From Sphingomonas sp. Leaf230 (GTDB lineage Bacteria; Pseudomonadota; Alphaproteobacteria; Sphingomonadales; Sphingomonadaceae): a stretch of DNA of 64,000 nucleotides. Shown here piece by piece: positions 49,928 to 59,309 of this stretch. The notes under the pieces are model-generated. The model worked only from the letters and a program-made list of their open reading frames with translations. It searched no databases and was not told the origin of the DNA. The stretch's first letter is position 1; each line of letters opens with the position of its first letter. The stretch lies in the NCBI RefSeq assembly GCF_001421745.1, contig NZ_LMKW01000009.1, positions 285,507 through 349,506 on the forward strand, read 5' to 3'. A program made the position numbers and the translations under genes.

Positions 49928-52369
49928 ATGTCGCTTACGCTTGCGCTGTTACTCGCCGGTCAGGCCGCTACCGTATCAACGCCGGCCGTTCCGCCGCAGA
50001 CGCCCGCTGGCGAGCAGGCTGACGCACAGGCGAATGGTCGTCTCGGCAACCAGCAGCAGGGCGGTGGCGGCGATGTCGTCGTCACCGCGCGTCGTCGCGC
50101 CGAGACGATCCAGACCGTCCCCATCGCGATGTCGGTCATCGGCGGCACCGCGCTCGCCGAGACTGGCGCGTACAACGTCAGCCGCCTGACGCAGCTCCAG
50201 CCGACGCTGCAATTCTACTCGACCAACCCACGCAATTCCGCCGCCAACATCCGCGGCCTCGGCGCGCCGTTCGGCCTGACCAACGACGGGATCGAGCAGG
50301 GCGTCGGCATCTATGTCGACCAGGTCTATTACAGCCGGATCGCCTCGGCGACGTTCGACTTCACCGATACCGAGCGGATCGAAGTCCTTCGCGGACCCCA
50401 GGGAACGCTGTACGGCAAGAACACCACCGCCGGCGCGATCAACATCACGACTCGCAAGCCTAGCTTCACACCTGAGGCGCGGATCGAGCTCACGACCGGC
50501 AACTACCAGTTCATCCAGGCCAAGGCGTCGGTGTCCGGCCCGCTGATCCCCGACAAGCTCGCGATCCGGTTGTCCGCCTCGGTGACCGAGCGCGACGGCA
50601 CGATCCACAACACCGTCACCGGCAAGAACCTCAATGCGCAGGACAACAAGAGCGTTCGCGGACAGCTTTACTGGAAGCCGACCGAGACGCTCGATTTCGC
50701 CTTGTCGGGTGATTATGGCCAGCAGAACCCTGATTGCTGCGTGCAGTATTACGTGCGCACCGGCGCGACTCAGCGGCCGTTGATCCGGCAATATGCCGCG
50801 CTCGCCGCCGCACAGGGCTATGTCGTACCGTCGACCAACGCGTTCGACCGGGTGACCGACGTCGATACGCCCTTGCGTGCGAAGCAGGAACTGGGCGGCG
50901 TCTCGCTGCTCGGTAATCTGGATCTTGGCGCGGCCACGATCACCTCGGTCAGCGCGTGGCGGTTCTGGCACTGGGATCCATCGAACGATCGCGACTTCAT
51001 CGGCCTGCCGATCACCACCGTGTCCGCCAATCCGTCGCAACAGACGCAATACAGCCAGGAGCTGCGCATAGCCTCGAATGGGAAGCACACGTTCGATTAC
51101 GTGCTCGGCGCGTTCTATTTCTACCAGACGATCGATACGCAGGGCCTGCAGGTCCACGGGCCCGCGGCCAGCGCGTTCCTGCTCAACCCGACCAGCACGG
51201 GCGGGAAGAATCCGGCCACACTTAACGGCCTGACCGCGCGCAACACGATCGGCTTCAAGAACACCAGCGCCGCACTGTTCGGCAAGCTGACCTGGAACGT
51301 GAGCGACCGGTTCCAGATCACGCCGGGCTTGCGGCTCAACTACGACAAGAAGAAGGGTGACTATGTCTCGGTCGTGACGACCGGTGCCGGCGAACTCGTC
51401 ACCGGTGAGGCAAGATTCAACGACCAGCGCGGTGTGCTCGCGCCGCAGAGCTACCGGCCCGACTTCGACAATTGGAACCTGTCGGGCGACATTACGGCGG
51501 CCTACACCGTCACGTCCGACATCCACGCCTATGCCACCTACGCGCGCAGCTACAAATCCGGCGGGATCAACCTGTCCGGCCTGCCGCTCGACGGCAGCAA
51601 CAATCCGATCCTGTCGGCCGCCACGGTGAAACCCGAGAAGGTCAATCACTACGAGGTCGGCCTCAAGACGCAGTTCCTCGATCGCCGACTGACGCTCAAC
51701 CTCGCCGGCTTCTGGACCGAGATCAGCGATTACCAGGCGACCGTCACCAACGGCCAGCTCGGCGTGTTGCGCGGCTATCTCGCCAATGCCGGCAAGGTGC
51801 GGACTCGCGGTCTGGAGTTCGATTCGGCCTTCCGCCCCACCGAACGGTTCAGCGTCTACGCCAATGGTGCCTATACGGACGCGAAATACGTGAAGTTCGT
51901 CGATGCGCCGTGCCCGCCTGAGCTGTCGGGCGGATCCGCACCGACCGCGACAAGCTTGCCAGGTCCGGCCGGGACGGGGACAGTCAGCCCGGCCAATTGC
52001 GACATCTCCGGCCAGCGGCTGCCCGGCGTGTCGAAATGGGCGTTTTCGTACGGCGCCGAATATGATTTGCCGGCCACGATCGGCGGCGTCGATGGTCAGG
52101 TGTATCTCGGCTATGACGGCAGCTACCGGTCGACCTTCTCGTCGAACCCGTCGCGCTCGCTCTACACCGACATCAAGGGCTATGCGCTCAGCAACTTCCG
52201 CTTGGGATTCAAGGCGAAGGACAGCTGGAACGTGTTCGGCTGGCTGCGTAACGCGTTCGACCACAACTACTATGAAGTGCTCGCGCTACAGTCCGGCAGC
52301 ACCGGCCTGGTCGTCGGACAGCCCGGCGATCCGCGCACCTATGGCCTGACCGTGTCGCGATCGTTCTGA
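49928..52369 (+). CDS. TonB-dependent outer-membrane receptor
   Basis: 813 aa. An N-terminal signal (MSLTLALLLAGQAATV) and a Gln/Gly-rich stretch lead to the plug domain: DVVVTARRRAETIQTVPIAM, SAANIRGLGAPFGL, and ERIEVLRGPQGTLYGKNTTA with GAINITTRKP. A 22-strand barrel follows, ending in RTYGLTVSRSF with the terminal Phe needed for assembly. Such receptors import siderophores, vitamins or carbohydrates. The substrate is not evident, and no transporter or regulator gene lies next to it. Confidence 0.93.
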   Translation: MSLTLALLLAGQAATVSTPAVPPQTPAGEQADAQANGRLGNQQQGGGGDVVVTARRRAETIQTVPIAMSVIGGTALAETGAYNVSRLTQLQPTLQFYSTNPRNSAANIRGLGAPFGLTNDGIEQGVGIYVDQVYYSRIASATFDFTDTERIEVLRGPQGTLYGKNTTAGAINITTRKPSFTPEARIELTTGNYQFIQAKASVSGPLIPDKLAIRLSASVTERDGTIHNTVTGKNLNAQDNKSVRGQLYWKPTETLDFALSGDYGQQNPDCCVQYYVRTGATQRPLIRQYAALAAAQGYVVPSTNAFDRVTDVDTPLRAKQELGGVSLLGNLDLGAATITSVSAWRFWHWDPSNDRDFIGLPITTVSANPSQQTQYSQELRIASNGKHTFDYVLGAFYFYQTIDTQGLQVHGPAASAFLLNPTSTGGKNPATLNGLTARNTIGFKNTSAALFGKLTWNVSDRFQITPGLRLNYDKKKGDYVSVVTTGAGELVTGEARFNDQRGVLAPQSYRPDFDNWNLSGDITAAYTVTSDIHAYATYARSYKSGGINLSGLPLDGSNNPILSAATVKPEKVNHYEVGLKTQFLDRRLTLNLAGFWTEISDYQATVTNGQLGVLRGYLANAGKVRTRGLEFDSAFRPTERFSVYANGAYTDAKYVKFVDAPCPPELSGGSAPTATSLPGPAGTGTVSPANCDISGQRLPGVSKWAFSYGAEYDLPATIGGVDGQVYLGYDGSYRSTFSSNPSRSLYTDIKGYALSNFRLGFKAKDSWNVFGWLRNAFDHNYYEVLALQSGSTGLVVGQPGDPRTYGLTVSRSF

Positions 52370-52429
52370 TCGCGACACGCGTTGCGTCACGACGCGTTCA
52401 GGTTGGGTGCGATAGGTGTTGAATACGGC

Positions 52430-52471
52430 CCGGAGGGACGTCGCAGTCGGAAGCTTCCGATGTCCCTCCGG
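52430..52471. other. Nested hairpin after the TonB receptor gene
   Basis: CCGGAGGGAC pairs with GTCCCTCCGG, and inside it TCGGAAGCTTCCGA is a perfect palindrome. It lies 60 bp past the receptor stop, without a T-run. The rest of the ~200-bp gap up to 52569 shows nothing else. Confidence 0.55.
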
Positions 52472-52568
52472 TTCCGGATCCGGGACTTCTTGCTGCGTGC
52501 CCACGTCCTCTTGCGTAAAGCCCTCGCCGAGCGCAGTCTGCTGCCAATAAACACTCAGGGGCGGCGAC

Positions 52569-53003
52569 ATGTTCTTCGTACGACAGGGGCCCTTGTGGTT
52601 TCGCATGACGACAGGCGTGCTCGTTCTCTGGGGGCTCGTCGGCTGTTTCATGTGCCTGCAACAGCTTAGGCTGGGCGCAGACGCGATGGGGCAGGCGAGC
52701 GCCTATGACCGGGCGCTCTATGCAGCATTGCCCAACTGGTATGATTCGTTGTTCGCCATCGCCGTGCTGACCGGACTCGTTGGCGCGGTCCTGCTGTTCA
52801 TGCGGCGTGCCAGTGCGCGTCCGTTCCTGATCGCATCGCTGGTGGCGACGATCGCACAGTTCGGCTGGCTGTTCGCCTCGACCGACATCGTTGCGCACAA
52901 GGGCGCAAGCGAGACGCTGGGCTTGCCCTTCGTGATCATCGCGGTCGCGGCCTTCACGCTCTGGCTCGTCGGCCACGCCCGGCTGAAGGGCTGGGCAGTA
53001 TGA
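52569..53003 (+). CDS. Four-helix membrane protein, unknown
   Basis: 144 aa with four hydrophobic segments (about residues 13-32, 60-78, 84-105 and 120-136) and a conserved-looking polar loop between the first two (GQASAYDRALYAALPNWYDS). No family is recognised with confidence. Its partner and role are unknown. It lies between the receptor gene and panB, with 48 bp to panB. Confidence 0.7.
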   Translation: MFFVRQGPLWFRMTTGVLVLWGLVGCFMCLQQLRLGADAMGQASAYDRALYAALPNWYDSLFAIAVLTGLVGAVLLFMRRASARPFLIASLVATIAQFGWLFASTDIVAHKGASETLGLPFVIIAVAAFTLWLVGHARLKGWAV

Positions 53004-53051
53004 CGCGCACGACACTGGGCGAGCGCGACGCCGCACGCTATTAGCGCCGCC

Positions 53052-53912
53052 ATGTCCACGACCTACACCCTCGACACCGCGACGAGTCGCGCCAACCCGA
53101 CGCCCGCTCCGCTCAAGCGCCTTACGATTCCCGCGATCCGCCGCCAGAAGGGCAAGACGCCGCTCGTCATGCTCACCGCCTACACCGTGCGGACCGCGCA
53201 GTTGCTCGACCCACACTGCGACATGCTGCTGGTCGGCGATAGCCTGGGCCAGGTGATCTACGGCTTGCCCTCGACCGTGCCCGTAACGCTGGACATGATG
53301 GCGGCGCACGGCGCGGCGGTGGTGCGGGGCAGCTATCATGCGGTGGTCGTGATCGACATGCCGTTCGGCAGCTACGAAGCTTCGCCCGAAAAGGCGTTCG
53401 AGAGCGCGGCGTATCTGCTCAAGCAGACCGGCGCAGCGGCGGTGAAGCTCGAAGGCGGTATCGCGATGGCGCCTACCGTCAAGTTCCTGACCGAGCGCGG
53501 CATTCCGGTGATGGGGCATGTCGGACTCACACCGCAGGCGGTCAACGTGCTCGGCGGCTACGGCGCCCGAGGCCGGACGCCCGAGGAAGCCTCCAAGATC
53601 GTCGCCGACGCGCAGGGTATCGCAGAGGCAGGTGCATTCTCGCTCGTGATCGAAGGCGTGGTCGAGCCGATCGCGATCGAGATCACCAACACCATCGCCT
53701 GCCCGACGATTGGCATCGGTGCATCCGCGCAGTGCGACGGTCAGGTGCTGGTGACCGAGGACATGCTGGGGATGTTCGAACGTACCGCGAAGTTCGTGAA
53801 GCGGTTCGCCGACATCGCCGATACGATTTCCTCCGCGACGCAGACCTATGCGGACGACGTCCGATCGCGCGCGTTTCCGGGCGCCGAGCAGGTCTACGCG
53901 CCCAAGGATTGA
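53052..53912 (+). CDS. panB: 3-methyl-2-oxobutanoate hydroxymethyltransferase
   Basis: 286 aa. It makes ketopantoate from 2-oxoisovalerate for pantothenate and CoA. It has [80 protein letters not shown] and the C-terminal [20 protein letters not shown]. The metal-binding aspartate region and the catalytic glutamate (ALVIEG-type, here [11 protein letters not shown]) are present. ATG 53052 is well placed. Confidence 0.96.
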   Translation: MSTTYTLDTATSRANPTPAPLKRLTIPAIRRQKGKTPLVMLTAYTVRTAQLLDPHCDMLLVGDSLGQVIYGLPSTVPVTLDMMAAHGAAVVRGSYHAVVVIDMPFGSYEASPEKAFESAAYLLKQTGAAAVKLEGGIAMAPTVKFLTERGIPVMGHVGLTPQAVNVLGGYGARGRTPEEASKIVADAQGIAEAGAFSLVIEGVVEPIAIEITNTIACPTIGIGASAQCDGQVLVTEDMLGMFERTAKFVKRFADIADTISSATQTYADDVRSRAFPGAEQVYAPKD

Positions 53913-53984
53913 TCCGCTTCCGTTTCGGTTCCGGCGCGGCTAAGGTCCGCGCCGCCCACCCCCTCACTATTTCCGGAGCATTCC

Positions 53985-54725
53985 TTGGCCCTCCCGCCGA
54001 AAACCGATCAAGCATTCCTGCGTGAGGTCGACGAAGAGCTGCGACGCGACCAGCTCGCCGGGTTCTGGACGAACTGGGGCAAATGGGTCGTGGTCGGCGT
54101 CGTCGCCGCACTCGCGGCTCTCGCCGGCTTTCTCTATTGGCAGCATCACAATGGCGAGGCCGCTGGTGTCGAGGGCGAGCAGCTTCAGGCCGCTTACGAT
54201 TCGCTCGGCGCCAACAACGCCGCGGCCGCGTCGAAGCCGCTGGCCGAACTCGCCAATTCGAACCGCGACGGCTACCGCGCACTCGCGCTGTTCACGCAGG
54301 CCGACGTGCTCCTCCAGAAGGACGACCTGAAGGGGGCGGCTGCCAAGCTCGGTTCGATCGCTGCGGATACGTCGCTGGCAAAGCCGTTCCGCGATCTCGC
54401 GCTGGTTCGCCAGACTTCGGCCGAGTTCGACACGCTGAAGCCACAGGTCGTCGTCGAGCGGCTTCGTCCGCTGGCCGTGCCCGGTGGTCCGTGGCTTGGC
54501 AGCGCAGGCGAGATGGTCGCGATCTCCTATCTCCGCATGAACCAGCGCCAGCAGGCGGGGACCATGTTCGGCCAGGTCGCGCGCGATACCGGCGTGCCCG
54601 AGACGATCCGTCAACGCGCGGTTCAGATGTCGGGCGTACTGGGTGTGGACGCTGTTGCCAGCACGGGCGCTACTGCCAGGGTAATCACTCCGGCTGCATC
54701 AAACGAGGATACCAAGGCGCAATGA
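53985..54725 (+). CDS. YfgM-like membrane-anchored TPR protein
   Basis: 246 aa from a TTG start with a GGAG ribosome site. It has a short acidic N-terminus (TDQAFLREVDEELRRDQLAG), one membrane helix (WVVVGVVAALAALAGFLYW) and a periplasmic helical-repeat domain, as in YfgM, an ancillary SecYEG-linked chaperone. The stop overlaps the bamB start by 4 bp; the same yfgM-bamB-der order is common in proteobacteria, supporting the call. Confidence 0.87.
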   Translation: MALPPKTDQAFLREVDEELRRDQLAGFWTNWGKWVVVGVVAALAALAGFLYWQHHNGEAAGVEGEQLQAAYDSLGANNAAAASKPLAELANSNRDGYRALALFTQADVLLQKDDLKGAAAKLGSIAADTSLAKPFRDLALVRQTSAEFDTLKPQVVVERLRPLAVPGGPWLGSAGEMVAISYLRMNQRQQAGTMFGQVARDTGVPETIRQRAVQMSGVLGVDAVASTGATARVITPAASNEDTKAQ

Positions 54726-56044
54726 TGAAGACATATCGGGTGACGGTCGCCGTCGCCGCGCTGGTGGCGCTCAGCGGTTGCGGGATTTTCAAGGGCAGCG
54801 TGAAGAAGACGCCGACGCTCGGCGACCGCGTGTCGATCCTGGTGGCGGAGAACGAGGTCGAGACCGACAAGACGATCGCCGACGTCCAGGTCCTGTTGCC
54901 GGCGCCTGCGGTCAACGACGCCTGGGCCCAGCCCGGCGGCAACCCCGCCAAGTCGATGGGCCAGCTCGCGCTCGCCGATCAGCCCAAGCGTCTCTGGCAG
55001 ACCGGTATCGACGGTGGCTCGAACCGCGAACGTCTCGGCGCGGCTCCGGTTGTTGCCGACGGCAAGCTGTTCGTCACCGACGTCACCGCGACGATCCATG
55101 CATTTACCGCCGACACCGGCGCCGCGCTGTGGAGCGCGGGGATCACCGAGGGCAAGCTCAACAAGGCGGCACGCTTCGGTGGCGGCGTCAGCTATGACGA
55201 CGGCAAGCTCTACGCCACCGACGGTGTCGGCGACGTCGTCGCCATGAGCGCTGCCGACGGCAAGATCCTCTGGCGCGCCAAGCCGGGCGCCCCACTCCGT
55301 GGTTCGCCGACGGTTGCCAACGGCGCGGTCTATGTTCTGACGCAGGACAACCAGGTCTTCTCGCTTAACCAGACCGACGGCAAGGTTCAGTGGGTCCAGT
55401 CGGGCACGCTCGAGACACAGGGCGTGTTCGGCGTCGCGGCACCCGCCGTGAGCCAGGGCACGGTGGTCGCCGGCTTCTCCAGCGGCGAACTCAGCGCGTA
55501 TCGCTACGAGAACGGCCGTATCCTGTGGCAGGACGCGCTGTCGCGCACTTCGATCACGACGTCGGTGTCGAGTTTGTCTGACATCGATGCCGCACCGGTC
55601 ATCGACGGCGGCCGCGTCTATGCGGTGGGGCAGGGTGGCCGCATGGTCGCGCTCGAACTGTCGACCGGACAGCGTCTGTGGGAGCAGAACTTCGCCGGCA
55701 TCTCAACGCCGTGGATCGCGGGCGAATGGCTGTTCGTGGTGACCGACGATGCCAAGCTCGTTTGCTTGTCGCGTTCGAATGGCAAGGCCCGCTGGATCGC
55801 TCAGTTGAAGCGGTTCCAAAACGAGAAGAAGCGTAGCAACGCGGTCACTTGGTTCGGTCCGATACTGGCCGGCAACCACCTCGTCCTGACCAACTCGCGC
55901 GGCGAGATCAATTTCGTTTCGCCGACCGATGGCACGGTAAGCTCGACGATCGAGACGAAGACGCCGTTCTCGCTTCCCCCGATCGTGGCGAACTCGACGC
56001 TTTATACGCTAGACCAGAAGGGTAAGGTCACCGCGTACAGGTGA
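54722..56044 (+). CDS. bamB: Outer-membrane assembly lipoprotein BamB
   Basis: 440 aa. It is a beta-propeller lipoprotein of the BAM complex that inserts outer-membrane proteins. It has a signal peptide with lipobox (VAALVALSGCGIF). PQQ-like repeats follow: IHAFTADTGAALWSAGI, VVAMSAADGKILWRAKPGAP, VFSLNQTDGKVQWVQSG, MVALELSTGQRLWEQNFAG and LVCLSRSNGKARWIAQLKRF. The start is ATG 54722, or 54725 with one residue less. It is coupled to the YfgM-like gene. Confidence 0.95.
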   Translation: MMKTYRVTVAVAALVALSGCGIFKGSVKKTPTLGDRVSILVAENEVETDKTIADVQVLLPAPAVNDAWAQPGGNPAKSMGQLALADQPKRLWQTGIDGGSNRERLGAAPVVADGKLFVTDVTATIHAFTADTGAALWSAGITEGKLNKAARFGGGVSYDDGKLYATDGVGDVVAMSAADGKILWRAKPGAPLRGSPTVANGAVYVLTQDNQVFSLNQTDGKVQWVQSGTLETQGVFGVAAPAVSQGTVVAGFSSGELSAYRYENGRILWQDALSRTSITTSVSSLSDIDAAPVIDGGRVYAVGQGGRMVALELSTGQRLWEQNFAGISTPWIAGEWLFVVTDDAKLVCLSRSNGKARWIAQLKRFQNEKKRSNAVTWFGPILAGNHLVLTNSRGEINFVSPTDGTVSSTIETKTPFSLPPIVANSTLYTLDQKGKVTAYR

Positions 56045-56051
56045 CGTAGAC

Positions 56052-56200
56052 TCCCTCGCCCCTCCGGGGAGAGGGAAGGGGCCCGCCGCGCTGGCGGTGG
56101 GAAGAGAGAGGGGAGTGAGGCTCGAAACGCCCGCCCCAACTACCCTTCACCCTTCCGTCGCCTAAGGCTCCTCCCTCCCTCTCCCCAGAGGGGCGAGGGA
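56052..56200. repeat. 149-bp element (CCCTCGCCCCTCCGGGGAGAGGG core)
   Basis: The outer hairpins are CCCTCGCCCC-TCC-GGGGAGAGGG at the left and CCCTCTCCCC-AGA-GGGGCGAGGG at the right, each the near reverse complement of the other. The left hairpin is the sequence found inside valS. It fills most of the bamB-der gap. Confidence 0.88.
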
Positions 56201-56239
56201 CTAGGTGACCTTTGGCGCGACACGCGCTAAGGGCACGGC

Positions 56240-57625
56240 ATGTCCAAACTCCCCGTGGTCGCAATCGTCGGCCGCCCAAATGTCGGCAAGTCGACTCTTT
56301 TCAACCGCCTCGTCGGCAAGAAGCTTGCGCTGGTCGACGATCGCCCTGGCGTCACGCGTGACCGCCGCGAAGGCGACGCGTCGCTGATCGGCCTCGAATT
56401 CCGCATCATCGACACCGCCGGCTATGAAGACCACGACGCGCAGACTCTGCCCGGCCGCATGCGCCAGCAGACCGAAGCCGCCGTCGAACAGGCCGACGTC
56501 GCGCTGTTCCTGTTCGATGCCCGCGCCGGCATCGTGCCCTTGGACGAAGAAATCGCGCGCTGGCTCCGCACAGCCGATGTTCCAGTCCTCTTGGTTGCCA
56601 ACAAGGCCGAAGGCCGTGCAGGCGAAGACGGTATCCTCGAATCGCTCGCGCTAGGCTTCGGCGACCCGGTCCAGCTGTCGGCCGAGCACGGCGAAGGCAT
56701 GGGCGACCTGTTCGAAGGCCTGCTCCCGCTACTCGAAGGCAAGGAAGAGCCGCCCGAGGAACAGCCCGACAATGAATATGAGGGCCCTCTGAAGCTCGCG
56801 ATCGTCGGCCGCCCGAACGCGGGCAAGTCGACGCTCGTCAACCGCATTCTCGGTGAAGATCGCATGATCACCGGCCCCGAAGCCGGCATCACGCGTGATT
56901 CGATCAGCGTCGACTACGACTGGCATCCGACCGGTGGCGAGGCGCGGAAAGTGCGCCTGATCGACACCGCGGGCATGCGCAAGCGCGCCAAGGTGCAGGA
57001 CAAGCTCGAGAAGATGTCGGTCGAGGACGCGCTGCATGCGGTCGACTTCGCCGAGGTCGTGGTGCTGCTGCTCGACGCGACGTTGGGGCTAGAGGCACAG
57101 GATCTCCGCATCGCCGACAAGGTGCTGCAGGAGGGCCGCGCACTCGTCATCGCGCTCAACAAATGGGACATCGCCGAGAGCGCATCCTCGCTGTTCAACG
57201 GCGTCAAGCGCGCGCTCGAAGACGGACTGTCGCAGGTCAAGGGCGTCACGGTGATGACCGTGTCCGGGGCGACCGGCAAGGGCATCGACCAGTTGCTCCA
57301 GGCCTGCTTCGACACGCGTGATGCATGGTCGAAGCGCGTCGGCACCGGCGAACTGAATCGCTGGTTCGAGCGCGCAATCGAGGCGACTCCGCCACCGGCT
57401 CCGGGCGGCAAGCGGATCAAGATGCGCTACGTCACGCAGGTCAAGACGCGTCCGCCCAGCTTCGTCATCTTCGGCACGCGCGTCGATCAGTTGCCGGCTA
57501 GCTATGAGCGGTATCTGGTCAATTCGATGCGCAAGGATCTTGGCTTCGGCGCGGTGCCGGTGCGACTGATGTTCCGCGCGCCGAAGAATCCGTACGACGA
57601 CGGCAAGGGCGGCGGCGGCCACTAG
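56240..57625 (+). CDS. der: Ribosome-associated GTPase Der (EngA)
   Basis: 461 aa with two tandem G domains: G1 GRPNVGKSTLFNRLVGKKLA (residues ~10-29) with DTAGYED, and G1' GRPNAGKSTLVNRILGEDRM (~190-209) with DTAGMRKRAKV and NKWD. A C-terminal KH-like domain follows (KMRYVTQVKTRPPSFVIFGT). Der helps 50S subunit maturation. It is in conserved neighbourhood with yfgM-bamB. Confidence 0.97.
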   Translation: MSKLPVVAIVGRPNVGKSTLFNRLVGKKLALVDDRPGVTRDRREGDASLIGLEFRIIDTAGYEDHDAQTLPGRMRQQTEAAVEQADVALFLFDARAGIVPLDEEIARWLRTADVPVLLVANKAEGRAGEDGILESLALGFGDPVQLSAEHGEGMGDLFEGLLPLLEGKEEPPEEQPDNEYEGPLKLAIVGRPNAGKSTLVNRILGEDRMITGPEAGITRDSISVDYDWHPTGGEARKVRLIDTAGMRKRAKVQDKLEKMSVEDALHAVDFAEVVVLLLDATLGLEAQDLRIADKVLQEGRALVIALNKWDIAESASSLFNGVKRALEDGLSQVKGVTVMTVSGATGKGIDQLLQACFDTRDAWSKRVGTGELNRWFERAIEATPPPAPGGKRIKMRYVTQVKTRPPSFVIFGTRVDQLPASYERYLVNSMRKDLGFGAVPVRLMFRAPKNPYDDGKGGGGH

Positions 57626-57630
57626 GCGGG

Positions 57631-57849
57631 GTGTCGGGCGTGGTCCGTATCGACGCCAGGGGCATGCGTTGTCCTTGGCCTGCGGTGCGGCTTGCCCGCG
57701 CGTTGCGCGACGGTGCGACCCGCGTCGAGGTGATAGCGGATGACCCTCAAGCCCCGACCGAACTCGCGGCGGTCGCGGCGTCCGCCAATGCAACAATAGA
57801 AATCGTTTTGGATGTATCTATTTCAGTCTTTGTCGTAACTTGTCGTTAG
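57631..57849 (+). CDS. TusA/SirA-like sulfurtransferase-family protein
   Basis: 72 aa from GTG 57631. It has the TusA pattern RIDARGMRCPWPAVRLARAL, with the cysteine that carries sulfur in true TusA, and VIADDPQAPTELAAVAA. The last ~15 residues (IEIVLDVSISVFVVTC) are encoded by notably A+T-rich DNA and are unlike the usual end. It may supply sulfur to tRNA or cofactors. It starts 5 bp after der. Confidence 0.82.
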   Translation: MSGVVRIDARGMRCPWPAVRLARALRDGATRVEVIADDPQAPTELAAVAASANATIEIVLDVSISVFVVTCR

Positions 57850-57933
57850 TTTTTCAACACTGTGTTTACCTAGGTTATGTATGATACGGCTCTGACCTTC
57901 ATGGCGCTATTTGCTTAACGGGAGAAGGCGACA

Positions 57934-58374
57934 GTGGCGTTCGAGGGAAGCACCCTGATCAATTGGCCCGCGTTCGTGCAGGCGCGCAACGAACTGGGCG
58001 CGGGATTTGGCCGCATCCTCGGATATTTTCGGGAGGACGGCGTGAAGTCGGTTGCCGCGATCGAAGCAGCGATGCGCGCGCTGAATGCTGCAGCGATGGT
58101 GATACCCGCGCATACGCTCAAGGGTGAAGCGCGGCAGTTCGGGGCGGAGCCGCTTGCCGATCTGGCGGAGGCGATCGAGACGATTGCGCGCGATTGCCTG
58201 GAAATGCAGGACACGCCCGACGAGGCGCTGGAGCATATCGTTCGGTTGCGGCCGCTGTTCGTCGAGACGCTGACGCTGCTGGAGCGCGAGGCCAACCCGG
58301 TCGCAGTGCGCAAGCCCGTTGCGGGCGGTGGGTTTGGGCGTCGTGCCGTACCGACCGGGTTCGGCGGGGAATAG
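57934..58374 (+). CDS. Hpt-domain phosphotransfer protein
   Basis: 146 aa from a GTG start with a GGGAGAAGG ribosome site. It is a histidine phosphotransfer domain: INWPAFVQARNELGAGFGRI, then the phosphorylated histidine in VIPAHTLKGEARQFGAEPLA. A Gly/Arg-rich tail ends the protein. It has no kinase or receiver next to it, so it must take phosphate from a partner elsewhere, possibly a hybrid kinase such as CckA, though that is a guess. A TATGAT box at 57880-57885 could be its -10 element. Confidence 0.82.
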   Translation: MAFEGSTLINWPAFVQARNELGAGFGRILGYFREDGVKSVAAIEAAMRALNAAAMVIPAHTLKGEARQFGAEPLADLAEAIETIARDCLEMQDTPDEALEHIVRLRPLFVETLTLLEREANPVAVRKPVAGGGFGRRAVPTGFGGE

Positions 58375-58403
58375 ATTCGTCGCCAGACCGGCGGACAACG
58401 CAG

Positions 58404-58437
58404 CCCTGTCATCTCACCTTTTAGGGAGATGACAGGG
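58404..58437. terminator. Hairpin between convergent Hpt and bfr genes
   Basis: CCCTGTCATCTC pairs perfectly (12 bp) with GAGATGACAGGG around ACCTTTTAGG. It lies 30 bp past the Hpt stop and 8 bp before the bfr stop, so it could end both transcripts. It lacks a T-run. Confidence 0.65.
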
Positions 58438-58444
58438 GGGTGGA

Positions 58445-58960
58445 TCAGCCCTTCAGATACGGCGCCGCGCCCGCCTTGGGCGAGTCATGTTCCGAGATCG
58501 AGTTGAGCTGGATGTAGTTGTGGATACCCATCCGCGCGATCATCTCGAACTGGCGCTCGAGCGTGTCGACATGCTCTTCCTCGCTGGCGAGGATGCGGGC
58601 GAACAGGTCGCGGCTGATATAGTCCTTGACGTCTTCGCAGTAGGAGATCGCGCCCTTGAGCTGGACGGTGGCCTCGACTTCGAGCGCCAGATCCGACTTC
58701 AGGACCTCCTCGACGGTCTCGCCGATGCGGAGACGGCCGAGCAGCTGGAAGTTCGGCAGGCCATCGAGGAACAGGATGCGCTCCGACAGCCAGTCGGCAT
58801 GCTTCATCTCGTCGATCGATTCCATCCGCTCATACTGGGCGAGCTTGTAGACGCCCCAATGCTCGAGCATCCGGTAATGGAGCCAATATTGATTGACCGC
58901 GGTCAGCTCGTTCTTGAGCGCCTCGTTCAGATATTCGATTACTTGTGGGTCGCCGCGCAT
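58445..58960 (-). CDS. bfr: Bacterioferritin
   Basis: 171 aa. It stores iron in a 24-mer cage with a di-iron site in each subunit and haem between subunits. It has MRGDPQVIEYLNEALKNELT, the ferroxidase residues in AVNQYWLHYRMLEHWG, the haem-ligand methionine in YERMESIDEMKHADWLSERI, and ILASEEEHVDTLERQFEMI. ATG 58960 has GGAG 8 bp upstream; ATG 58966 is too close to it. Its partner bfd lies just upstream on the same strand. Confidence 0.95.
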   Translation of the reverse strand: MRGDPQVIEYLNEALKNELTAVNQYWLHYRMLEHWGVYKLAQYERMESIDEMKHADWLSERILFLDGLPNFQLLGRLRIGETVEEVLKSDLALEVEATVQLKGAISYCEDVKDYISRDLFARILASEEEHVDTLERQFEMIARMGIHNYIQLNSISEHDSPKAGAAPYLKG

Positions 58961-59063
58961 GGCCATATCTCCGTCACCTCTGAGGAGCATGTAGCGGGCT
59001 GACACAGATTAGCACAACCCCCAAAAATGGCGGTTTTCCGGGCTTTCTTAGCTGTTGCGACGC

Positions 59064-59234
59064 TTATGCAGCGGCGCGTTCCTCGTCGATAATCGCTCGC
59101 GCTATCGATGTGCACTGGCCGCATTTGGGTTTCCGGCCCATCGAGCGGAAGGCCTGGCACGGTGTAGTGCAACCGCCGCGTGCGCAGTTGCGAACGTCGG
59201 ATTCTCGTATGGCATTGCAAACGCAGACGACCAT
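59064..59234 (-). CDS. bfd: Bacterioferritin-associated ferredoxin
   Basis: 56 aa, a [2Fe-2S] protein of the BFD type. The four cluster cysteines are in MVVCVCNAIRESD (CxC) and RKPKCGQCTSIARAIIDEER (CxxC), the standard spacing. Bfd docks on bacterioferritin and passes electrons in to release iron. A GGGAG ribosome site lies 5 bp before ATG 59234. It lies ~100 bp upstream of bfr in the same direction, and the pair is probably co-transcribed. Confidence 0.92.
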   Translation of the reverse strand: MVVCVCNAIRESDVRNCARGGCTTPCQAFRSMGRKPKCGQCTSIARAIIDEERAAA

Positions 59235-59309
59235 GGGAACTCCCTAGCTGTAAGCCCGGGATACCGATAATGCGAACCAATCGCAAGCTGTTTTGCGTCT
59301 TATTCGCAA

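Noticed and set aside
49976..52264. 762-aa open frame on the minus strand
   Set aside because: Antisense to the TonB receptor gene; shadow composition.
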